The notes under the pieces are model-generated. The model made no database searches and was not told where the DNA came from. It saw nothing but the letters and a program-made list of their open reading frames with translations. Both the position numbers and the translations under genes were made by a program. A DNA stretch of 64,000 nt from positions 4,092,001-4,156,000 of the forward strand of contig NZ_CP150241.1 of the NCBI RefSeq assembly GCF_037975235.1, written 5' to 3'. This stretch comes from Paenibacillus sp. FSL R5-0341 (lineage in GTDB: Bacteria > Bacillota > Bacilli > Paenibacillales > Paenibacillaceae). Shown one piece after another: positions 17,015 through 31,670 of this stretch (positions are counted from its first letter, which is position 1; the number at the start of each line of letters is the position of its first letter).

Positions 17015-17911
17015 ATGTTCAGACATACCGCCGCATTGATTATAGCTGCAAGTTTGCTGTTATCCGCCTGTGGGGCAGCGGAAGAAAAAACATCAGAAAA
17101 TTCCGCTCCAGCGAGTGAACCCACTACCACAATTCAAGAAGAGCAAAGTGATTCTAACCCAAGTGAATCAGGAGAACCCGGAACCGGTGTGACCGAACCT
17201 TCAACGAGCGAATCAACTGCGACAGAAGAAGAACCTGACCCTTCGGAGCAGGTTTCTGCGGAAGAGAAAGTGGAACAAACGTATCATATGAATGAAAATT
17301 ATTATATTAAACCGAATGATGAAACGAGCCCAAGCAAAGTGGTCTTGTTAACTTTTGATGATGGCCCCAAAGAAGAAAAAATGATTGCTTCACTAATCGA
17401 CACTTTAGATAAACATAACGCTAAAGCGATATTTTTCGTCAATGGATATCGGGTGAAAAGTCACCCGGAATTGCTCAAACTCATCCATGAACGGGGTCAG
17501 ATTGTAGGCAATCATGCCTGGGATCATGAGGATCTCAAAAAAATGTCTAACGCTGAGGCGTCAAAACAGGTTACAGATGTCCAGAAAATAGTGAAGGACA
17601 CCATCGGGGAGGAACCGCAATTCTTCCGCCCCCCTTTTGGATCGGGTAATGATGCGCTGAAGGCGACTGTGAAGAAAAATGGCATGTTATATATGACCTG
17701 GTCTAATGGTTCGCTTGATTGGGATAAAAGCACCAAAAACAAACCGGAAAAAGTCATTCAAAATGTACTGGACCAGTTAAATCCCGGAAGCAATATTTTG
17801 ATGCACGAGTTGCCATGGACAGTTGAAGCATTGGATGAGTTGCTGACCAAGCTCGAAAAGAAAGGCTATTCCTTTGTCAATCCGCGTGCTATTGAATTGG
17901 AAGCTCGTTAA
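17015..17911 (+). CDS. NodB-type polysaccharide deacetylase, lipoprotein
   Basis: A 298-residue carbohydrate esterase 4 enzyme, predicted to remove N-acetyl groups from peptidoglycan or another glycan outside the cell. It has a lipobox (LLLSACG), a roughly 75-residue Ser/Glu/Thr-rich linker, then the NodB domain. All motifs are present: TFDDGP (catalytic Asp and metal Asp), HAWDH (metal histidines), RPPFGS, the tryptophan-containing LDWD loop, and LMHE with the catalytic His. ATG 17015 is chosen over the upstream in-frame start because the lipoprotein signal begins there (MFRHTAALIIAAS). It is a lone plus-strand gene. Confidence 0.93.
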   Translation: MFRHTAALIIAASLLLSACGAAEEKTSENSAPASEPTTTIQEEQSDSNPSESGEPGTGVTEPSTSESTATEEEPDPSEQVSAEEKVEQTYHMNENYYIKPNDETSPSKVVLLTFDDGPKEEKMIASLIDTLDKHNAKAIFFVNGYRVKSHPELLKLIHERGQIVGNHAWDHEDLKKMSNAEASKQVTDVQKIVKDTIGEEPQFFRPPFGSGNDALKATVKKNGMLYMTWSNGSLDWDKSTKNKPEKVIQNVLDQLNPGSNILMHELPWTVEALDELLTKLEKKGYSFVNPRAIELEAR

Positions 17912-17938
17912 ATTGTAATTCTGCGCATCAAAATGAAA

Positions 17939-17970
17939 CAGCCTTGATCCAGTGGATCAAGGCTGTTTTT
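17939..17970. terminator. Terminator between convergent deacetylase and phosphoesterase genes
   Basis: A perfect CAGCCTTGATCC/GGATCAAGGCTG stem with T5 on the plus side. It also overlaps the end of the minus-strand phosphoesterase gene. Confidence 0.9.
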
Positions 17971-18784
17971 CTGTGAGTGCTTTTTCCGCGGGCACTCTTA
18001 ACGTGATGATATGCATCTCCGCAGGACAACCTAGTCGGAGAGGAAGATGATTGGTACCATATCCTCTGCTAACCAGCATTTTGCCTTCTTGATGAACGTC
18101 CTCCGGACTGCGCTTCAGGGAGTACCACCCATTCGATATGGGACGATACGCTTTGCTCAGGAAGACAGGTCCGAAAAAAGGTAATACCAATTGTCCACCA
18201 TGTGTATGGCCGCTCAAGATAAGATCTGCATTTTGCTCCAAGCGAAGGGCCTGTAAAGGATCATGAACGATGGCTAATTTGCAAAAACGGTCGCCGACTT
18301 GCTCTAGTAATACATCTCCCTGTTTGGAACGATAGTCTATACCGATCAGGCTCACTCTGTCGTTGCCTTTACGCAGATATACGACGTTATCCTGCAGGAG
18401 CTGAACGCCCGATTCCCGAAGGATTCGAGCAAGTTGAGCGGTACCAGCTCTCTTATCATGGTTACCATACACAGTAAAAGAAGGAGCAATGTTCGATAAG
18501 AGTTTCATATTATGTCTAACCAGAGACCAGGAGATTCCTTTTTCTGCAACGTCCCCACCGATCAGAACCCAGTCCACCTTGTTTTTAAAGTGTTCCATAT
18601 CCTTCTGCTTCAGCTTGCGCTTATGAGTGTCGGAAACATACAAAATCATGACCCCGTCAAAGGAAGGTGGCAGATGAGGAACTTCAACCTCTTCTTCAAT
18701 CATTTGATGAACATGGGCTTCACGCCACATATGAAAGAGTAACAAAACTCCCATCAAAATGACTAATCCTGCTAGTAAAAGCAT
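17957..18784 (-). CDS. Membrane-anchored metallophosphoesterase (YpbG-like)
   Basis: A 275-residue calcineurin-like phosphoesterase with one N-terminal transmembrane helix. The metal-binding set is complete: SDTHK, GGDVAEKG, GNHDK, VHDP and SGHTHGGQ. The catalytic side should face outward or the membrane interface; substrate unknown. The start ATG 18784 overlaps the preceding stop as TAATG, so translation is probably re-initiated; a longer GTG start at 18841 would overlap the upstream gene heavily and lacks a ribosome site. The neighbourhood (CPBP protease, phosphoesterase, MecA-like) matches the B. subtilis ypbD-ypbH block. Confidence 0.85.
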   Translation of the reverse strand: MLLLAGLVILMGVLLLFHMWREAHVHQMIEEEVEVPHLPPSFDGVMILYVSDTHKRKLKQKDMEHFKNKVDWVLIGGDVAEKGISWSLVRHNMKLLSNIAPSFTVYGNHDKRAGTAQLARILRESGVQLLQDNVVYLRKGNDRVSLIGIDYRSKQGDVLLEQVGDRFCKLAIVHDPLQALRLEQNADLILSGHTHGGQLVLPFFGPVFLSKAYRPISNGWYSLKRSPEDVHQEGKMLVSRGYGTNHLPLRLGCPAEMHIITLRVPAEKALTEKQP

Positions 18785-19236
18785 TACCACGGCAATGGGA
18801 GGAACGTATTCAGAGCGGGTGCCCCTTCTATCCCCCACCAAACCAGACTAATTGTTAACATGACAAAAATAAAAATGAGTGAATTAACAAACCTCTTGCT
18901 CAATTTTAACCGACGTGAAGGATGTAATTCTGTCCTTGTAGGAAGAGAACCCGCTTCGGGGATCGATTCTTCCGTTGATTTTGATGTTTTTTTGGAGCGT
19001 GATGGTGCTCTCTGTGGTAGTACTGGACTTTCCAGCTTTTCTGTATAGGGCTTGCGCTGTGATCTAGGTATGGAAACGGAAGTTATTGGTGTGATTGTTC
19101 CAACTTCAGCAGCGGCTGCCGTTTCTGCAACCAGGCTTACTTGAGATGCCACCTGACGCTCGGATGTCTCTTTTTTATCCGATTGACGATGGCGCTGACT
19201 GCCATATGTCTTCATTCTGCTTAATGGCTGATTCAT
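18784..19236 (-). CDS. Tail-anchored basic/disordered protein of unknown function
   Basis: A 150-residue protein whose first 110 residues are polar and of low complexity (Ser, Lys, Arg, Gln, Pro), followed by a single hydrophobic helix (FVNSLIFIFVMLTISLVWW) near the C-terminus. I recognise no family. ATG 19236, with GGAGGGG upstream, overlaps the stop of the CPBP gene as ATGA, and its own stop overlaps the phosphoesterase start as TAATG, so the three genes form a tightly coupled operon. Confidence 0.65.
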   Translation of the reverse strand: MNQPLSRMKTYGSQRHRQSDKKETSERQVASQVSLVAETAAAAEVGTITPITSVSIPRSQRKPYTEKLESPVLPQRAPSRSKKTSKSTEESIPEAGSLPTRTELHPSRRLKLSKRFVNSLIFIFVMLTISLVWWGIEGAPALNTFLPLPW

Positions 19237-19826
19237 GATCCCCTCCGAAAACGTATCGCTAATCCGGACACCAAATCAATAATAAAGTGACATAATATAG
19301 GCGCCCATAATGTGCCGGATTGCATGTAAATCCAACCCAATCCATAACTTGAGACAAACACCCATCCTGTTGGAATCCAGTGCCGCAAATAACGAATGTG
19401 GATAACTGCAAATAAAATACTTGTCCAGTAAGGACCGATGGCATGTTGAATGGCTCCACGGAATAATAATTCCTCACATACAGCTACAATGGCTGCTATA
19501 CATACAATGTGCCAGATTGGACGCCCACGGAACAACATCTCGTTAATTCCACCGTCATCCATGCTTTCCTGAGGTATAACATACGACAGTACCAAGTCCA
19601 TAACAAGCATTACGCCAGCAAGACCAAGACCCCACCATATAAATTGGTAATTGTCGGGCCATGCGAGTACATCTAACAAGTTTCGTTTCTGCAATAAAAT
19701 CCATACAACCCCGATTATCAGTGTCAGACCTTGTGTAAAGTATAGATTGATTAAAAGCAAACGCTCGGTAAGCTGCTGTGGCTCAGCCTTCTGAATCTTG
19801 AACTTGGGAAACTTGAATTTTTTCAT
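19233..19826 (-). CDS. CPBP-family intramembrane metalloprotease (YpbD-like)
   Basis: A 197-residue polytopic protein of the Abi/CAAX-protease (CPBP) family. The active-site motifs are EELLFRG at about residues 117-123, FAVIH at about 140 and HFIIDL near the C-terminus. The N-terminus is cytoplasmic and basic (MKKFKFPKFKIQKAEP). Position and family match ypbD of B. subtilis. ATG 19826 is favoured, although AGAGGACAG upstream is a mediocre ribosome site. Confidence 0.85.
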   Translation of the reverse strand: MKKFKFPKFKIQKAEPQQLTERLLLINLYFTQGLTLIIGVVWILLQKRNLLDVLAWPDNYQFIWWGLGLAGVMLVMDLVLSYVIPQESMDDGGINEMLFRGRPIWHIVCIAAIVAVCEELLFRGAIQHAIGPYWTSILFAVIHIRYLRHWIPTGWVFVSSYGLGWIYMQSGTLWAPILCHFIIDLVSGLAIRFRRGS

Positions 19827-20113
19827 CGGATGCGTCTGTCCTCTTGAGTTAAATTTGATGGATAACAATTACGTTGTCCAATCGGATAGTATACTAAATG
19901 ATAGCCAAAAAACCAAATAGGTTCAAGGCCTGCCCGAAGTCCCGGTTTTGAGTCAATGCCATTACTTCATTAAAGCAATAAAATCCGGTTCACCAAACAG
20001 CATATATTCCATCTCGTTAAGGTATGTACAGTAACTGTTACATGGCTTATAGTGACTTTGACTATGTCTGAATCGAAAGACATCTGCAATCCAATTTAAA
20101 ACATTTAAGCCTA

Positions 20114-20143
20114 TTGACATGCTCATGTCAGCCATGATACATT
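20114..20143 (+). promoter_or_regulatory. Candidate σA promoter of serA
   Basis: TTGACA is followed after 18 nt by TACATT, just upstream of the T-box leader. The stretch 19870-20110 shows nothing else that I recognise. Confidence 0.55.
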
Positions 20144-20164
20144 ATGAAAAAATTAGTCACGTTA

Positions 20165-20427
20165 AACACGATGATGGAAAAAAGATGTTGCTTCGTCTTC
20201 CAGAGAGCCGATGGTAGGTGTGAATCGGTGGCAGGCAAATGGTCTTGAGCGCTCCTGAGTTATTGCATTGAAATTGGAGTAGGTGCAATCGGTTTAGACC
20301 CGTTATCCTCTTCGGTCTTCATTGACCGCTAAGACTGTCGTTGCGAAACGGCGGTGAATTAGGGTGGTACCACGACAACTCTCGTCCCTTATTGCGCAAG
20401 CAGTATGTGGATTGAGAGTTTTTTGAT
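20165..20427 (+). promoter_or_regulatory. T-box riboswitch leader of serA
   Basis: The leader has the conserved stem I start (AGAGAGCCGATGG), the stem I distal GGTGTGAATCGGTGG element and the T-box AGGGTGGTACCACGA at 20361-20375. A competing terminator follows: AACTCTC at 20377-20383 pairs with GAGAGTT at 20414-20420, then TTTTT. Uncharged tRNA would stabilise the antiterminator and allow serA transcription. The likely specifier is AGC (serine) at 20248-20250, which suits a serine biosynthesis gene, but I could not fold the whole leader to prove it. Confidence 0.9.
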
Positions 20428-20591
20428 TTATTTTAATGGATATCTGTGGGATCACTCTATTTGCTTCACCTTCCCCCTCTGCTGCGACACCGCGTTGTTG
20501 GGCGGAAGAATCAACCTGGTTTTAAGGAATACCTCTTCGCTGAGGTCAGACCTTGACGATATAGATACACATACCTAAGGAGGAAGAAACC

Positions 20592-22187
20592 ATGTACAAA
20601 GTGTTAGTGTCGGACCCAATCAGTGATCTGGGGATCCAGCAACTGGTGGATGCAAATGATGTTGTTGTTGAGAAGAAAACCGGTCTTAGTGAAGATGAAC
20701 TTGTTGCCATTATTGGTGATTATGATGCCCTTTTGGTTCGCAGCCAGACTCGTGTTACAGATCGTATTATGACGGCTGGTACCAACCTTAAGGTGATCGG
20801 ACGTGCAGGTGTTGGTGTAGATAACATTGATCTGGAAGCTGCTACACAGCGTGGTATCATCGTTATTAACGCACCTGACGGCAATACCATCACAACCTGT
20901 GAGCACACGTTTGCCATGATGATGGCACTGGCGCGTCACATTCCTCAGGCATACGCCAAAACCATTCAAGGTACGTGGGATCGTAAAACCTTCCTGGGTG
21001 TGGAATTAAGAAATAAAACGCTGGGTGTACTGGGCATGGGACGGATCGGTAGTGAAGTTGCCAAGCGCGCCAAAGCATTCGGAATGGATATTCTTGCTTA
21101 CGACCCGTTCCTCACGGAGGAGCGTGCCGAGAAGCTGCAAGTGAAGCTGGCTAGTGTGGATGATATCATTCGCAATGCGGACTTCATGACCGTTCACACG
21201 CCATTAACACCGGAAACACGGCACATGATTTCCCGTCCACAATTCGAAGTTATGAAAAAAGGCATGCGGATCATCAACTGTGCCCGTGGTGGTGTAGTTG
21301 ACGAGATGGCACTTGTGGAAGCCATTGACGAAGGCATTGTTGCCGGAGCAGCATTTGATGTATTTGAAAGTGAACCACCTGCTCAGGACCACCCATTCCT
21401 GAATCACCCTAGCATTATCGTTACACCTCACCTTGGTGCATCCACTGTCGAGGCACAAGAAAACGTAGCGATCGACGTATCCGAACAAGTTCTTCACATT
21501 CTGCGCAATGAACCATTCAAGAACGCAGTTAACATGCCTGCTGTTGCACCAACTGTAATGAACAAATTGCAGCCTTATTTCAAACTGGGTGAAACACTGG
21601 GTAGTTTTGCAGCACAGATTACACAAAATGCAGTGCAGGAGATTCGGATCGACTATGCTGGTGACCTTTCTGAAGTAGATACTTCTCCTCTCACACGTTA
21701 CATTGTGAAGGGTATTCTCGCCAGACATTTGGGTGGGGAAGCCAACATCGTCAACTCCATGCATCTGGCCAAAATCCGTGATCTGAATGTGGTTGTAAGC
21801 CAAACCTCTGCAACCAAAGGATTCACTAACCTGATTACCGTAACATTAGTTACAACTCAGGATGCTGAGGAACGCCGTGTAGCGGGTACATTGCTTGCAG
21901 GTTATGGAGAGCGTATCGTTCGTCTGGACAAATTCCCGGTAGATATCGCTCCGGAAAGTCATCAAATCTTGATTTCCCATAACGATAAACCAGGTATTAT
22001 CGGACGTGTAGGAACTCTGCTTGGACAAAATGAGGTCAACATCGCATCCATGCAAGTGGGTCGGAAAATCATTGGTGGTGCTGCCATCATGATCCTGACC
22101 GTGGATAAAGCCGTTCCCAAAGATGTTCTTGTTCAGCTCGCTGCCCTTCCAGAAATTAATACAGCCGTTGAAATCGTGTTGGAATAG
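20592..22187 (+). CDS. serA: D-3-phosphoglycerate dehydrogenase
   Basis: SerA oxidises 3-phosphoglycerate with NAD, the first step of serine synthesis. The 531-residue protein is the long form: substrate and NAD-binding domains with the GxGxxG motif [14 protein letters not shown] at about 146, catalytic residues in [10 protein letters not shown] and PHLGAST, then the intervening ASB domain and a C-terminal ACT domain ([17 protein letters not shown]), the likely serine sensor. A strong ribosome site (AAGGAGGAAG) precedes ATG 20592. Control is likely by both the T-box leader and allosteric serine. Confidence 0.97.
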   Translation: MYKVLVSDPISDLGIQQLVDANDVVVEKKTGLSEDELVAIIGDYDALLVRSQTRVTDRIMTAGTNLKVIGRAGVGVDNIDLEAATQRGIIVINAPDGNTITTCEHTFAMMMALARHIPQAYAKTIQGTWDRKTFLGVELRNKTLGVLGMGRIGSEVAKRAKAFGMDILAYDPFLTEERAEKLQVKLASVDDIIRNADFMTVHTPLTPETRHMISRPQFEVMKKGMRIINCARGGVVDEMALVEAIDEGIVAGAAFDVFESEPPAQDHPFLNHPSIIVTPHLGASTVEAQENVAIDVSEQVLHILRNEPFKNAVNMPAVAPTVMNKLQPYFKLGETLGSFAAQITQNAVQEIRIDYAGDLSEVDTSPLTRYIVKGILARHLGGEANIVNSMHLAKIRDLNVVVSQTSATKGFTNLITVTLVTTQDAEERRVAGTLLAGYGERIVRLDKFPVDIAPESHQILISHNDKPGIIGRVGTLLGQNEVNIASMQVGRKIIGGAAIMILTVDKAVPKDVLVQLAALPEINTAVEIVLE

Positions 22188-22211
22188 TTGCTTATCATTC
22201 AGTAAAATTCA

Positions 22212-22246
22212 AAAGAGACGAACCCCAAAGGGTCCGTCTCTTTTTT
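22212..22246. terminator. Terminator between convergent serA and the collagen-like gene
   Basis: An AAGAGACG/CGTCTCTT stem with an inner CCC/GGG, followed by T6 on the plus strand; A-rich on the other side, so it may serve both genes. Confidence 0.88.
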
Positions 22247-22251
22247 CGTAG

Positions 22252-27921
<5,670 letters not shown>

Positions 27922-28047
27922 CTAACTTGCTTGTTTTTCAAGCTTATGTAACATAGAGAGGAAAATTATCTTGGACACTCTTTTTAAGCAAAATAAAAAC
28001 GATGATTCATGTTCCACGTTGAACAAGATTAAACGGTACTCTTCAAC

Positions 28048-28075
28048 AAAAAAACACCCTCCATAAGAGGGTGTT
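28048..28075 (-). terminator. Terminator after resE
   Basis: AACACCCTC/GAGGGTGTT stem with a 4-nt loop, followed by T7 on the minus strand. Confidence 0.92.
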
Positions 28076-28100
28076 CTCGCACTTTTTGTATGAAATCAGG

Positions 28101-29585
28101 CTATTTCGATGAATCCAGAGGAAATTGTAAAATAAACTCCGTACCTTCGCCAAGTACGCTATTCACATTAATGATGCCTTGATGGGCATCTACAATATTT
28201 TTCACAATGGCTAAACCGAGTCCTGTGCCTACACTTTCACCCCGAACGCGTGCTTTGTCTGCTTTGTAAAAGCGTTCGAAAATAAAAGGTAAGTCAGACG
28301 AAGGGATACCTACACCCTGATCCTTCACAGATACTCTTGCGAACGGAGCGCGAAGATGCGTGACCAGCTCAGCAGAGATCATTACATTTTTGCCAGTAGG
28401 CGTATGTCTGAACGCATTGTCCAGCAAATTCGTAAACACCTGCTCCAGTCGATCCTCATCTGCCTGTTGAAGTTCAATGGTTGGCTGTTTGCATTCAAAC
28501 TGCAGTTGAATTCCCTGTTCTTTCGAGCGCACCGAGAACTTCCGATATACTCTATCCAGCAGTTCTCCGAGGTCAACTTCCTTCATAACCATGTCCGTGT
28601 GTCCAGCTTCCATCCGGGCAAGATCAAGCAGGTCTTTAACCAGTCTGCCCATACGCAGGGACTCATCATGAATCACCTGAATGAGTTCTTCACTCTCCTC
28701 AGGTGAGGTTGCCATGCCGTCCAGCAGCGCTTCACTGTAGCCCTGCATCATGGATAACGGGGTTCGTATCTCATGAGATACGTTAGCCACGAAGTCACGC
28801 CGCATCTTCTCCAGCCGTACTTCTTCTGTTACGTCTCTTAAGACAGCCACAGCGCCTCTGACAACACTGTCAGCATACAACGGTGCCATCTGAACAGACC
28901 ACACACCCTGCTGTACATGAACATTGGAGCTTTGATCCCCGCCTTGCTCCATCACCATTCTGAATAAAGGAAGGAGGGGCTCAGGCACATCACGTGAAGA
29001 CTTTCCAGAATGCTCGGCATCTTGTCCTTCGTCCATCTGTGCCCAATCCAGATCATACCAAGCCTGCATGACCTTCTCTCCTGGCGGATTCGTCAGGATA
29101 ACTTTACCTTCACCATCAAAAGTAACTACCGCATCGGTCATGCTTCGAAGCACACTCGCCAGATGTTCTTTCTCATGGTTAAGGTTCCGAATGTTATCTT
29201 CCAGTTGGGCAGCCATATGATTAAATGTGTTGGCAAGTTCACCAATCTCATCACTTGTTACCAGGGAGAGGCGAGTTCCATAATTCCCTTTGCGAATCGA
29301 ATTGGCTGCCTGAATCAATTGCTGCATGGGCTGTGTAATTTTGGTGAAAAGAAACAATGCAAAAAACGTCGTTAAACTGAATCCGATAATACAGATATAG
29401 GTAAAGAGCCGTTTAATATCTCTCGATTCGGATTCTGCAAAGTTCGTATCAATGTAGGGCAACAAAAAAAGACCCAGCGCTATAAGTACACAACCCACAA
29501 GGCAGATAATAGTGATCCATAACTTCCCGACCAGCGATCTCCAGAAATTAAAACTATTTCGGTACTTCCAGTTTATAACCCACAC
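28101..29585 (-). CDS. resE: Redox-responsive sensor histidine kinase ResE
   Basis: A 494-residue membrane kinase, partner of ResD in the control of respiration. Two N-terminal transmembrane segments, a HAMP domain (QPMQQLIQAANSIRKGNY), a PAS-like region, then the HisKA box FVANVSHEIRTPLSMMQGY with the phosphorylated His and an ATPase domain with DNAFRHTPTG and GTGLGLAIVKNIV. Only about 20 residues separate the two membrane helices, so the large extracytoplasmic domain of B. subtilis ResE is missing. No canonical start lies near the conserved FWRSLVGKLW; GTG 29585, inside the end of resD, is the only in-frame option that keeps it. Confidence 0.93.
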   Translation of the reverse strand: MWVINWKYRNSFNFWRSLVGKLWITIICLVGCVLIALGLFLLPYIDTNFAESESRDIKRLFTYICIIGFSLTTFFALFLFTKITQPMQQLIQAANSIRKGNYGTRLSLVTSDEIGELANTFNHMAAQLEDNIRNLNHEKEHLASVLRSMTDAVVTFDGEGKVILTNPPGEKVMQAWYDLDWAQMDEGQDAEHSGKSSRDVPEPLLPLFRMVMEQGGDQSSNVHVQQGVWSVQMAPLYADSVVRGAVAVLRDVTEEVRLEKMRRDFVANVSHEIRTPLSMMQGYSEALLDGMATSPEESEELIQVIHDESLRMGRLVKDLLDLARMEAGHTDMVMKEVDLGELLDRVYRKFSVRSKEQGIQLQFECKQPTIELQQADEDRLEQVFTNLLDNAFRHTPTGKNVMISAELVTHLRAPFARVSVKDQGVGIPSSDLPFIFERFYKADKARVRGESVGTGLGLAIVKNIVDAHQGIINVNSVLGEGTEFILQFPLDSSK

Positions 29586-30270
29586 CCCACACCGTCGTAA
29601 TCATGGCCGCCGATTCAGGCGATACCTTGTTGAGTTTCTCGCGAAGACGCTTCACGTGCGTATCCACGGTACGAAGATCGCCAAAGAATTCGTAATTCCA
29701 TACATCTTTGAGCAGTTCTTCTCTGGAGAAAACTTTGTCTGGAGATGTTGCCAGATAGTGCAGCAATTCATATTCTTTTGGTGTAAGACTGATCTCTTCA
29801 CCGCCAGCGGTTACCCTGTGGGCATCATGCTCAATAACCAGATGCGGGAACACAATGTTGTTACTCGAATTACTCTCCTTGGAGAGATATGCCGTTGCAG
29901 AAGATCGACGCAAAATCGCTTTTACGCGATAAATCACTTCACGCGGGCTGAATGGTTTTACTACATAGTCATCAGCGCCAACTTCGAAGCCCTGAACCCG
30001 GTTAATCTCTTCACCTTTTGCAGTAAGCATCAAAACCGGCGTTGATTTCACCTGACGAAGACGGGTACACACTTCAACGCCATCCATACCCGGCAACATC
30101 ACGTCAAGCAAAATTAGTCCGTAGTCACCTGCTGTTGCTTTACGCAGTGCAGTTTCTCCATCCTCGGCTTCATCAATTTCATAACCTTCTTTTTCAAGAT
30201 ACATTTTCAAAAGCCTGCGGATTCTCTCTTCGTCATCCACGACCAGTATTCGATTCTCATGTTCAGCCAT
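29554..30270 (-). CDS. resD: Response regulator ResD
   Basis: A 238-residue OmpR/PhoB-type activator. The receiver domain has the acidic pair VVDDEE, the phosphoacceptor in LILLDVMLPGMDG and the conserved Lys in DDYVVKPFSPRE. The C-terminal winged helix contains LTPKEYELLHYLATSPDKVFSREELL and VDTHVKRLREKL. In Bacillus it activates genes for cytochromes, anaerobic respiration and the resABC operon. ATG 30270 (MAEHENRILVVDDE) follows GGAGAGG. It overlaps resE. Confidence 0.95.
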   Translation of the reverse strand: MAEHENRILVVDDEERIRRLLKMYLEKEGYEIDEAEDGETALRKATAGDYGLILLDVMLPGMDGVEVCTRLRQVKSTPVLMLTAKGEEINRVQGFEVGADDYVVKPFSPREVIYRVKAILRRSSATAYLSKESNSSNNIVFPHLVIEHDAHRVTAGGEEISLTPKEYELLHYLATSPDKVFSREELLKDVWNYEFFGDLRTVDTHVKRLREKLNKVSPESAAMITTVWGVGYKLEVPK

Positions 30271-30407
30271 GCCTCTCCAGCCCCTTTGCAATAACTCCTC
30301 ATCACTTCTATTATGTTCGATCTGGCGAACAATATTTGAATACCCTTCAATAAAAAGGTACATTTGTGTTTCCCGCTTCTAAACCAACCTTTGCAATACG
30401 AGTTGTC

Positions 30408-31670
30408 CTAGTCCGCTCCAGCGTAAGAATGTAATCCGGCAATGATCAGATTCACTCCAACCAGCGTAAACATAACGACCAGGAAGCCAAGAACTGCAAG
30501 CCATGCAGACTTTTGACCTTGCCAACCTCTGGATAAACGCAAATGCAGATACACACTATAATATAGCCATGTGATTAATGCCCACACCTCTTTGGGGTCC
30601 CAGCCCCAAAAGCGACTCCAGGCAATCTGAGCCCAGATCATGGCAAAGATTAATGCTCCCAGCGTAAATATCGGAAAACCAATGGCAATCGCGCGATAAC
30701 TAATCTCATCCAGATCATCGGCATCGATTCCATCCATCATCGGCTGTAACGCTTGTCCAAGTGGTCTGCGCACAAGAAGTCGTACAATTCCATACAGGAT
30801 CAGACCTACAATAAGTGACCAAACCACCGTATTCAGCTTGCGCCCGGCATTTACCCCGTTCATCCAGGAAGGCGTCTCAAGTAAAGGTTTTTTCATGCCA
30901 AGAAACGGTGTCATGCTCTCCACTTCGCTATTATATGGTGCAAAAATCGGAGGCATGCGATAAATCACTTTCTCTATTGTACTATTTTCCTGTACCTCTG
31001 TGTCAATGCTGACCGTTTTCTGTACAAAAACCGTCTCGTAACCAGCGGCACGAAAGGCAAATACCGTTCCGATAAATCCGATGACTACGACAATGGTAAT
31101 CAGCGTGAATTCAACCCATCCCCGTTGGCGTCTTGAAGACTTGTCTTTCCCACTGAAATCAACGGTACGAAGCAAATACATGAATCCTGCAGCAAAACCT
31201 ACGGCGAAGAACGCTTCACCAAGCGCGGCCAACGTCACGTGAATTTTCAGCCAGATGGACTGAAGTGCCGGGATTAATGGTTGTACCTCCTGAGGAAATA
31301 CAGCGGCATACGCCATAATAATGATGGTAAGTGGTAAGGCAAACAAACCAAGTAATGACTTGCGGTATATGGCATAAACAACAATAAATGCAACCATGAT
31401 CATCATGGAGAGAAAAGACATGAACTCGTACATGTTACTAACAGGGATATGACCTGCCCCAGCCCATCGGGTTACAAAAAATACGATATGCGCCGCCAAA
31501 GCGACAGTCGAAGCGATAAAAGCTCTTTTACCCCAGCGATTCATATGGTCCAAAGGATCACGATTACTCCATTTTTTGCCCATTACCGCGACAGCATATA
31601 ACAAGAATGCAGCACAATAGAGAAAGAAAGCTACGATAAATGCGTCGCTGCTGAAATCCAATAAACTCAT
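30408..31670 (-). CDS. resC: Cytochrome c biogenesis protein ResC (CcsA/CcsB type)
   Basis: A 420-residue polytopic membrane protein of the System II haem-delivery complex. The tryptophan-rich haem-binding WWD-type motif appears as SRFWGWDPKEVWALITWLYY near residue 340, with conserved histidines in SRLSRG-flanking helices. With ResB it carries haem across the membrane and ligates it to apocytochrome c. The start ATG 31670 overlaps the resB stop by 4 bp. Confidence 0.95.
   Translation of the reverse strand: MSLLDFSSDAFIVAFFLYCAAFLLYAVAVMGKKWSNRDPLDHMNRWGKRAFIASTVALAAHIVFFVTRWAGAGHIPVSNMYEFMSFLSMMIMVAFIVVYAIYRKSLLGLFALPLTIIIMAYAAVFPQEVQPLIPALQSIWLKIHVTLAALGEAFFAVGFAAGFMYLLRTVDFSGKDKSSRRQRGWVEFTLITIVVVIGFIGTVFAFRAAGYETVFVQKTVSIDTEVQENSTIEKVIYRMPPIFAPYNSEVESMTPFLGMKKPLLETPSWMNGVNAGRKLNTVVWSLIVGLILYGIVRLLVRRPLGQALQPMMDGIDADDLDEISYRAIAIGFPIFTLGALIFAMIWAQIAWSRFWGWDPKEVWALITWLYYSVYLHLRLSRGWQGQKSAWLAVLGFLVVMFTLVGVNLIIAGLHSYAGAD

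Noticed and set aside
18784-18841. Longer GTG start for the metallophosphoesterase
   Set aside because: It would overlap the upstream gene by 58 bp without a ribosome site; the TAATG overlap gives a simpler coupled start.
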